Shown piece after piece: positions 1 to 10,600 of a stretch of 64,000 nucleotides of DNA. The notes under the pieces were generated by a model that searched no databases, was not told the origin of the DNA, and was given only the letters and a program-made list of their open reading frames with translations. Where the stretch lies: contig JASEVX010000005.1 in the NCBI GenBank assembly GCA_031761405.1, forward strand, positions 32,988,869-33,052,868, written 5' to 3'. Position numbers and translations under genes: made by a program. Positions within the stretch are counted from its first letter, which is position 1. Every line of letters begins with the position of its first letter. Source of the stretch: Serripes groenlandicus (taxonomy: Eukaryota; Mollusca; Bivalvia; Cardiida; Cardiidae).

Positions 1-1364
1 GTTTGGTGTTTTAAATTGATCATACCAATTAATTTAATCGCCGACAAACATCAAAATCCTTTAATTGCTGCTAATTTAACAGATTTACGCATTAGATCAC
101 GGTCAATTATATTGACTTGTTTTAAGTTTTCAAACAAGAAAATTAATACGTTATTGGTCAGTCTTTAATTGTAAACAAATTAAAGCAGTTTGTTTAAAAT
201 ATCCACTCTCCGTAATCGTGCTTATGTCAACAGTTTGACATTGTACACAAACACTATACACACATTGACTGGTTTAAATTATTTTACCCGATCATTTACC
301 CAATAGTGACACACGATATCGTCTACATCCGTGAACCAGTCAGTTATGTAGACCAGACTATTGATTTTATAAACTCGGAGCACACTTCTGGTAATGAAAT
401 TACGTAAGATTTTACAATGCAGATTTTTCGCCAATAATTTCTTATGAAACAGGGCTTGAGCCACTTTTGTTTTCCTTGAGCCATTTTTTTTATTTCTGAG
501 CCAATGGCTCAGGTGGCGAACGACAGCGCGAGCCCTGCAGCATGTTAAGATATCTTGACATTGTTAGAGAAATCGACGGTAACAGTAGGCTTAGCCGGTT
601 TTCGGCGAGTTCGGAGTTGTAGTCCTTTTCTTTATATTATATAGTATTGGTGGATTTTTGTTTTCATGAGTCAAGCTCCTGTGGGTTGCAGCTGGGACTA
701 CCGTATAGTAGTCCCTGGTTCCAGCTTTGAACCTAAATGGTATGTTACATCCCGTAACCTATATAAGATATTATAAACTTCTAAACATTCTTATTACTTA
801 TACATTTATGTTGTATTTAAAAAAATAAAATGTTCAAAAGTTATACTAGTTACACATTGAAATAAATATTCTATAAAAAATTTCTTTTCGACGTTTTCAC
901 TCCTGTTTTGCTGTTTTATTAATTCGACGTTTTGGTCATTCGACGTTATCACTGTAATTCGTGTGAACTGTGATAGGATGAAAGTTTTAAAACTTCCTTC
1001 ATTGACATATTGAAGATTCCATGGAGACATGATTCAGGTGTATAAACTACTCCATAAAATAGAAGACGTCAATTATAGTCACTTCTTTTTTTTTAAATGA
1101 AAACCTTACTCATGGACATTCATTGAAGTTAAAGAAAAACCTTTTGCAAGAAAGCAACTTCTTCTTTTCAAGAGTTATAAATCCATGTAATGGACTGTCT
1201 GAACACATTGTTAGTGCGCCAACATTAAATAATTCAAAGCGCCTTGACAAACTCATCGGGGACAAGCAATAAACCGTTTTTCCTGATAATTTCTGGGAGT
1301 CGAAGTCTAACCAAGAGGGGGATATATAAGTTGACTCAACTTGTGTCCCCTTCCGGAAAAAGTA
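1..1364. other. Unassigned upstream sequence of gene A
   Basis: AT-rich, with no convincing coding frame, RNA gene or known repeat. The segment near 470-540 repeats a short GAGCCA motif three times before becoming more GC-rich. Possible promoter at the right edge. Confidence 0.4.
1323..1339 (+). promoter_or_regulatory. Possible TATA box and AP-1-like site upstream of gene A
   Basis: TATATAAG at 1323-1330, followed at once by the AP-1 consensus TGACTCA, about 220 nt before the ATG. It lies just outside the A/B homology, so gene B cannot share it. Promoter function is inference. Confidence 0.25.
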
Positions 1365-1557
1365 AGTAAACAAGAGCACAAATCTAAAATTCATAAATGT
1401 CAAACTTCACTTTTAATTTCAGGTTCAGGGACCAAATCATGTGTGAGAGAATAAAAAGATTAACGATCGATCTACGATAATCTAGACAATTTTAATTGAT
1501 AATGCTTCAGAGTATCATACATGGTTGAATGCAGACTTGTAGCCCTCCCATTATAAG

Positions 1558-1641
1558 ATGCCACTGTGTGAAACCAATGTTGCAGACAGTGCAGAAGGAA
1601 TGTATCATGTGGATCTTGCTGGAAACGAGAAATATTTACAG
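1558..1641 (+). CDS. Gene A exon 1 (start codon, 28 codons)
   Basis: Begins [14 protein letters not shown] and ends KYLQ in phase 0 before donor CAG|GTTTGT. An in-frame TAG lies 18 nt before the ATG, so this is the true translation start unless a further upstream exon splices in between. Same length and 84-nt layout as gene B exon 1. The acidic leader before BIR1 has no signal peptide, which fits a cytosolic protein. Confidence 0.85.
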
Positions 1642-4600
1642 GTTTGTTTGATTGATTGATTGATTAGGGTTTAACACAGTTTTCAACAATTTTTCAGTCA
1701 TCACGTCTGCAAGTTTACCTTCACATACGTTTCCTAGCTTTCTCACACCAGTACTCCACACAACATGCTTTCCCACGTCATGTATAGACGGTTAGCCCAT
1801 TGGTGATAGACGAATGACGCATTGTCATGTTGACTTTTGTCAAACGTTGGAAAGAATGTTGGCCGAGCAGGTCACTAGAGCAACTGGGGCTCGGTTGAGA
1901 AATATTTATAGGTTGGTTTTGAATAGGTCACACAAATAACTGGAAGACCCATGTATATAAGAATGTCAATCAATAATTAAAAAGTATGCAATTTACTTTT
2001 TTATGTTTTCAAACATATTCCATTCATGAATAACATGTTATCGCTAGAGTTCTGGATCATGGTGAAAGCTTGAATAAACAAACTTGTTTTTACAAAGTAA
2101 AAAATTAAAAAGACTCGGAAGTTTAAAGGCACAATATTTATCCAATCTTTCATTTCATATTTGTTGACTCTCTTGAAGTTGTAAACATGAACATTTCTGT
2201 TTCTGGACCGATTGTATTTTAATTTAACTTGGGTAATTCAGGGAGTTTCAAATCAAGTGAATCTGGTTCGGATCATGTGATAATTATGTTATTGAATAGA
2301 AATCTGAAAAGTTGTAGGTCAGGGGGATGTCAGTTTTTAGTTTTTAACGGTGAAAAATATTTGCAGCTGTCCAAAATACCAAATGTGTATGTGAGCCATA
2401 ATATGGTGTCCGGATTTTGAGTTACATCACAAACACTGTGGTGTCCTCTTTTGTAATATTTGACTTTTGTCAAATTAAATGCTATATATATGTTTAGAAC
2501 AATATCTAAAGCTGTTAAATTCTAAATGACAAAATAGATTTTATCTTTAAATAAAGAGAAATGTGGGTTTTAAATTGTATTGTTAGTAACACAGGACACC
2601 ATATAATAAATCAATTTTATGAAGATTATGCCTAGTTAAATTTGTTTAGATCTAATTTACATTTTCACCATCTTTATTTGGAATTATTTCAATAAATAAA
2701 TGGTTTATTTAGTGAAATAATTAATAGTATACAACTAGACAAAGAATGGTGTAACAGGACACAAAATGATGTAACTGGACACTAATTGTGCACTTCATAT
2801 AAGTGTGTAACAGGACACCTTAGAAAAAAATAAAAAAATCATATAATAGCATAAACATTTTCAGTATAAATAATTCTCCAGTTAAATTAAAATATACTAA
2901 TCATGCAAATATGTATTTATTACGTAAGCAAAGTGCTTATGGAGGTAGAATATGCTTTCCAGGACAGTCAACGTTACAAGGCAAAAGAGACAAAATTCGC
3001 GATTTTTTTTCCCCAGTCAAAAATAATAACAAGTTCTTCGTAGTGAATTAAATAGGTTCGCAAACATCTCTGGACAATTTAAATAACGAAATAGGAAGTT
3101 ACTACGCATTGCGATACATTATAAGCAACCATTGATGATTGCAATTGGCTTGGTGCCGGCGTAACAAAATTTCAGAAGTCTGACTGTCATTTTCGAGCCG
3201 CCATTTTAAAACACTCTTGTCGTAAAACGTCTCTAACTGTCGTAAATTGTTGCGATGTTTAATGTCGTAAATAGAACAGCCAAAATTTAGTTTCCTCCTA
3301 GGTGATCGACGAAGCATTTATTAATTATAACAAAATAATAGGGCGTAACAAAAAAAGACACCATTTTGATAAACATATTTTGACTCCCTGTCAAATAAAA
3401 GATATCTGTCCCAGAACAACATGTTTACGACATTAACAAAGAATGTAAGTGATCACGTGATTTGAATGCAATGAAAATATGGTTATCGGTCCAGGTTTCG
3501 AGTTTTGATGCTATTTAGACGTGATGTAACTTGGTGGACACATTCGTTACGCCAATGTCTAGGATTTTATATTCAAATCAAAATCATATTTACGTCGCTC
3601 TATTAAATCTTAAAGTTATATTTACAAGTAATTTGTTAAATTATTATTTCACACATATTAGTTTCCAAACTTTAAATATAAAGAAAAACAGTTTGTTTTG
3701 ATTTTCAAAAAGTCCTCCCATGCCTTTGTCGGGAAGGACACGGCGAAAATGCTCAAGAAAAGTATTAATTAAAGGAGTTTATCAGTTCTTTCAGAAATCA
3801 ATAGCATATTATTTTATAGATTTAGTAGTTTCTAACAGTTTGTGACATGCTGTTAAACTATAAAACACATAGTTCTTCAAATAAAGGAGAATAAATAATG
3901 ACTCTGTGATGTAACACAAAATCCCGGACACCATATTATGGCTCATGTGGCTTATTACAGAAAAATAGTAATAAAACAAGAAACTAAATGAAAATAGCTT
4001 TTATTGATATACTTGAGTAACCTTCTTGGTCAATCATAATAAAGTCAAGTAAAAAATATCTATCAAAGTCTGTATGTATATCATCATAACAATAATTATG
4101 GATCTGATTAAATCAACTTTTTTCTGTGTGCAATATTAAATATGCCAGTTAATTCCTTTTTTAGCTCACCTAAGCACGAAGTGCAAGGTGAGCTTTTGTG
4201 ATCACTTAGCCTGCTGGCCGTACGTCTGTCTGTTAATTAACAATTTCCTACAAATGACTTCTACTAAACCAATAGACTGATTTCAAAATAACTTCACAGG
4301 AATGTTATATGTGCATTGTTAAAACTTCAAAAAATCTTCTTGTTCAACAGTTCTAGCCTGATTTAAAGATAATTTGGTACACATGTTCCTTGGGTAACCC
4401 GCTAGCAAGATTGTTCAAATACTTCCGATCAGTTGAAAAACATGGCGACCAGGGGGCGGAGCTTGTTTTCCTTAGATGTGCATAGTAACTGTTTTAGCTC
4501 ACCTATGCACGAAGTGCAAGGTGAGCTATTGTGATCACATTTTGTCCGGCGTCCGTCCGTCCAGCGTCGTCAACATTTGAGCTTGTTAACACTCTACGGG

Positions 4601-7600
4601 CTACATTTTCATCCAATCTTCATGAAAGTTTATCAGAACGTTCATCTCCATAAAATCTTGGACAAGTTCGAAACTGGGCCATATGAGGTCAAAAACTAGG
4701 TCACTAGGTCGAAATGAAGGGAAATCTTGTTAACCTCTGGAGGCCACATTTTCAACTTGAGCATGTTGAAACTTTATCAGAATGTTTGTCTTGATACTAT
4801 GTAGGTTCGAACATGGGTCACGACGGGTCAAAAAGTAGGTCACTAGGTCAAATTGAAGGAAAATCTTGTTAACACTCCAGAGGACAATTTCTCCTTTGCC
4901 ACAATGTTTTCAATACTTGTCTGCTGCAGAGACATTAAAAAGCATCTTTATGTTAGAAAGGGTTAAGGACCATATAGCATAGATCATGATACACCTGTAG
5001 ATATGCACAAGCTGACACAATTAGTACATGACAGAAGGTTTATTTTCCATTAATCCTTTCCCTCATATAGACGCTTTCTGACGCCTCTTCAGCAGACAGC
5101 TTTTTGAAAACATGGTGAAAAAGAAGAAATTGCTCAAAAACGAGCAATTTCTCATTTCGCCACAATGTTTTCCACTTTAAGTGATAGGTTTTCCATTCAA
5201 TTATAGAGATTTTCTATTTTTTGACAAAATATGTTCAGTCGTCTGCTGCAGAATTGTCGTATGAGGGAAAGGGTTAAGGCTCTTTTATCAATGATGATGG
5301 GTACAGAACCACTCTAGGATAATAAGCCCAGGAACGTAGATAAGATCTTATCTACATCCCTGATAAGCCACATTATAAAAAGAATATAATCTTATATATT
5401 AAATTAATTTAATTCTAAGACTAATTATTGAATAAGAGTGGAAAACATTGCAGCAAAAGGAGAAATTGCTTGTCATGAGAAATTTCAACTTCCATCCAAA
5501 TCTTTCAAATGTCGTCAAAATGCTTTTGCATTTTGGAAAAGAGAGCTTTAGGTAAGGGGCATTTTTCATGTTCTAAAATCGTTATTTAACAATCAAGGCC
5601 TATTTTGTTGGTACTCAAAAGATGTGAGACGATTGTTTTGATTACCCACAACATACAGGCTTGGTGCAGTAATAAGACAGATATTGTAGGCTAAAGATCA
5701 TTTGCTCCTCCTTTACCCTTACCCGCATACAACAATTCTGCAGCAGACAACCTTGAATATGATCAGACAAAAAAATGGAAGATCTCTATTTAAATGAAAG
5801 TATAATTACTGACAAAAGTGAAAAGACTTTGTGACAAAAAGAAAAATTGCGCATTTTGAGCAATTTCGTCTGCTGCAGTGGCGTCAGAAAGCATCTTCAT
5901 TTGGGAAAGGGTTGACTTGTCCACTAGAGAAGGTTAAACAACCTCTTATTACAGCATGATGAAAGCAGAAAACAGAATTTGAAGAAAGAAGAAGTGAGAC
6001 GGACAACATTCATCGACTGGCCGCCATCTTTACCAGTGTCTCCAAATGATCTAGCCAAGGATGGTTTCTTCTATCTACGGACAGGGGATCATGTTGTGTG
6101 TATCTATTGTTACCTCATCTTGAAAAATTGGGAACAAGGAGACATAGTGAGGGATGAACATAAAAAGTTCAATTCTTCATGTCCGTTTTTGTTGGACAGA
6201 TGTGTTGGTAATATTCCTTTAGACCAGGAGACATCTTTGCCAGTTCCAAAATACCCAGAGTTCAGTAAACCGGCATGTAGAAAAGAGACAATGAAAAATG
6301 TACCTAAATTGTTTTTAGGTTGTGAACATTTGTTTGTTGAAGCTGGATTTTATTATACAGGTAATTTCTTAACTCATTCCAACATATAGACACTTGTTGA
6401 CGCTTCTTCTGCAGACGACTTTTGAAAACATTGTAACGAAATGATAGGTTGCTCAAAATGAGCAATTTCCCCTTTTGTAACCTTCTTTTCAAACAATTTC
6501 AGTTATAAAACCTTCATTTATAGACATTTTCTGTGTTTTTGCATAGATTTGTTCAAAGTCGTCTGCTGCAGAATCGCTGAATGTGGGAATGGGTTAAACC
6601 CTTACTTCGCTAAACTCCTGCTATGGTTATTGTACCCCTGATGTCTTTACTGAAAGACTTACATGTTTCTGATTAGTCTTAACTGTGTCATTTCATGTTG
6701 TACAGATTTAAGAATAACATTCTGTCACTGGAACATACAGCAAATCTGCAGCAGATGACTTTGAAAAAACATTGCCAAAATATGGAAAATCAACATAATA
6801 GATCTATATCATATTAATTAAATAAAGCTTAAAATATTTAGGCAAAAGGAAAAATTATTCATTATCAGCAATTTTTTCTTTTGCCACAATGTTTTCGAAA
6901 ACCGTCTATTGCAGAGGCCTCTGTCTGTTTGAGGGAAAGGGTTAAATATTGATGAATGAGTAACAGACAACGTAGACTGCACTAACATGCAAGTTCTGTC
7001 ACGTTCTTTTACGGTTTATTCATTCTCATGGACATTTTAAAAATCACAGATCTACGAGTTGGAAGAGATGTATTAAGGTGGAATCATACCTTTGAAATAA
7101 CGTCGTTTTTGCGACAATGGTGGTGTGATAAAGAAATCACCATGACTTTCTCGTTTGAAGTGGTATTCAGATAAAATTGACACCAGACTGTAGGGAATAA
7201 AATTACCTGTATGAGGATATCAATGCCAAGACAAGTAAAGTAACAAAAAGGGAGTTAAAATGAAATTTTCGCTAGAACTTTAAATGAAAGTACAATAATT
7301 GAGTAGAGTTAAAAAACATAGTGACAAAAGAAGAAATTGCTCGATTTGAGCAATTTCTTATTTTGTCACCATGTTTTCAGAAAGCCGCCTGTTGGGGGTG
7401 TCAGAAAGCATCTATATGAGGGAAAGGGTTAACAGCGATTCAGTAAATTTCTAATTCATTCAAAATTCACCCCGAGATATATTTTTTGAAAACATGTTAT
7501 TTAGGACACCCAATTGTCAAAGAATACTCAATTGCAGTAATTACAAAAAGCATTGGTAATTTGATATGCTGTTTTCCAAAACAGTGTCATTTCATGTTGT

Positions 7601-10600
7601 ACAGATTTTAGAATTATATTTTGTCACTGAAACATTGCAATTTGCATAGGTCATGGAGATGGAATGAAGTGTTTCCAATGTGGAGGTTTATTGTTGAGAT
7701 GGAAACCAGAAGATGATCCATGGGAAGAGCACCAACGCTGGTTTCCCCATTGTGAGTACTTGACAAACAGACCATATGCAGGGGACCCGTAAGTATTCTT
7801 CAATTGTTACTTGTACTTTTGTCCTTTCACACATACAACAAATATGCAGTAAACAACTTGGAAAACATCTCAATAATAATATGGAAAATCTCCCTAAATG
7901 AAGACATACTTATTGAAACATTGTGTCAAAAGGAGAAATTGCTTGTTTTGAGCAAATTCCTCTTGTCACAAATTTTTCAAAGGTTGTCTGCTGCAGATGC
8001 ATTGGAAAGCATCTACATGAGGGAAAGGGTTAATCTTTTAGGCCTTTCTCATAAGCAGACACAACATGATGTTTCTGTAGCAGATGACCTTTAAAAATAT
8101 TGTTGCAAAAGTAGATATTGATCATAATGGATTTTGCAGCATTTTACATAGAGATTGTTTTATTCGTCATTTACTGTATACATGTATTTCTTGGGAGTAT
8201 TTACCCATTCCGTCATGCAGATCATTTTGATACAACTACAGTTGACGACTTTTGAAAACATTGATGCGAAAGGAGCAATAGTTCATAATAAGCAATTTCT
8301 GCTACATTTTTTTCAACTTCTAAAGTTGTTTAAACCTTTACTGGTTTATTTTCCCAATACCTGCCTTATTAAATCCCTTCCTGGTCAGACAAAAGGATTA
8401 GGGGGCCCTTTAACCGTTTCCCTCATACGACAATTCTGCAGCAGACGACTTTGAACATATTTTGTCAAAAATTGGAAAATCTCTATAATTGAATGGATAA
8501 CCTATCACTTAAAGTGGAAAACATTGTGGCAACAGGAGAAATTGCTTGTTTGAGCAATTTCTTCTTTTGTCACTATGTTTTCAAAAAGCCTTCTGATGCA
8601 GAGGTGTCAGAAAGCGTCTATATGAGGGAAAGGGTTAACGGACAATTATATGTGATAAATTTGATTAGGGTGGGACTTTACAATAGTTGGAATTATGTGC
8701 TTTTTACCATTTGTTTACATTTTTCTTTCAATGTCTAAACCCTTTCCCTCATGTAGACGCTTTCTGACGCCTCTGAAGCAGAAGACTTTTGGAATCATAG
8801 TGGCAAATTGAGAATTGCACATAATGAGCAATTTCTCCATTTGTCAAAATGATTTTAACTCTAATTCAATAATCATACTACTACCATTTATAGAGATTTT
8901 CTATATTTTGGACTTGATAATTTCAAAGTCGTCATTTATTATATGTGGAAAGGGTTAAAATAAATTTGAACATTTGTACAAAAAATTATTTACCCTGTGG
9001 TATTGTTAAAATAATGAGATACACTCATCTTTTTTAATTTTATTTAACCCTTTCCCACATACAATAAACCTGTAGCAGATAACTTTGAAAACATAGTGAC
9101 AAAAACCTGAAAAATATCCATAAAAGATAGCTAAATAAAGTTGAAAACATTGTGGCCAAAGGAGAAATTGCTCATCATGAGCAATTTCACCTTTGGCCAC
9201 AATGTTTTCAAAAGTCGACTGCTGCTATTGCTTCAAAATGCGTCTGCAGGTGGGAAAGGGTTAATTTCGTTCAAAATAGAGATTTTCCATATTGTTGTCT
9301 AGATACTTTCACAACTTGGTTTACTGTAGATTTACTGTATGTGGGAAAGGGTTCATCAAATAATAAGTTTGATTTTCTTGCTATGAAAAATTATCTAGAA
9401 GTGACTCAAAAGCTATGTTTTTGCCCATCCATAAGAAAATGTGTATTACCATTTCTCAAATGCATACACAACTTGACGCCAATGCAGCAGATGACTTTTG
9501 TTAACATTGAGGCAAATGGAGAAATTGCTCGTACTGAGCAATTTCTCCTTCTGCAACAAAGATTTCATCTCTACTTTAAAACTGAACTTATAAAGATATT
9601 TTCCGTATTGTTTCCCAGATGATTTCAAAGTCGTCTGCTACAGATTTGTTTTACATGAAAAATATACAACCGTCTCTTTTATGGAGATTTTCCAATTTTT
9701 GTCACTATGTTTTCAAAGTTGTCTGCAGCAGATTTGTTGTATGTGGGAAAGGATTAATTATATATTTAATATCTGTGTTTTACTGTTTGTCAGATGTTAA
9801 TTTAATTTTTCTCTGCCAGATTTGATGGAAATAGTTTGGTCAAGTTCTGTCTAGAAATGGGGTATGACAGAAAGTTTGTTGAAATGGCTGTAGCACGGCG
9901 CAGGAGATCAAATAGTAAGACAATAACATCTTGAAATTTTAAAAGTGTAATTTTGAGTTAAAAGCATCATGGTAAAAGGAGAAACTGATTGTTTTGGACA
10001 CTTCCTTCTTCTTATTACTGTTTTTCTGCCTCAAAAGGGAGACAAATAGGGATTACTTCTCTTGGTCTGTCTGTCTGTCTGTCCACCTGGTTGTCTTCAA
10101 TCTTTCACTTTTTGACATGTTGTCTGGCGACATGTATTTTTTTTTAAAAATATTTATTTCGCTATGTTTTCAAAAGTTATGTGCTTCAAAGTCACTAAAA
10201 AGATAAATTGTGTTTACGTTCAGGCCAAACATGATGCTTCACAGGTAACAATAAACAAATTGTTAAAAAATAGAAACAATAGTCTATTCCTTTTACTCTT
10301 TATGTCAACTTTAATGGAACAATACTAAAAACATAACTTAGTGTCTAGTGTGCATTTTATTTGAATTTTTTTCCCTTTTCCAATTTTCATCATTTGGCCA
10401 TATTCTCACTTATTTTCTAATGCATCAACTTCAAACTGTGTATATAGATGGCTTGTGACCTAAAGTCTAAAGATGTTCAATGTAAAATAATCATAACTAT
10501 AACATGACTTTATTAGATCACATGAGCAAAAGGCAAGGGATAGATCACTTCGTGTAATTGTTGTCGGTCTGTCTCCTCTTAAAACCACTGGGTCTATTTC

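Noticed and set aside
2229..2420. 63-codon frame MGNSGSF...
   Set aside because: It overlaps the left end of a TIR element and has no match in gene B's intron. A myristoylation-like start alone is not evidence.
9152..9622. 156-codon frame beginning [18 protein letters not shown]
   Set aside because: Translation of TTAA MITEs. The same peptide recurs at many MITE copies (for example 42754-43014, minus), so it reflects the repeat, not a gene.
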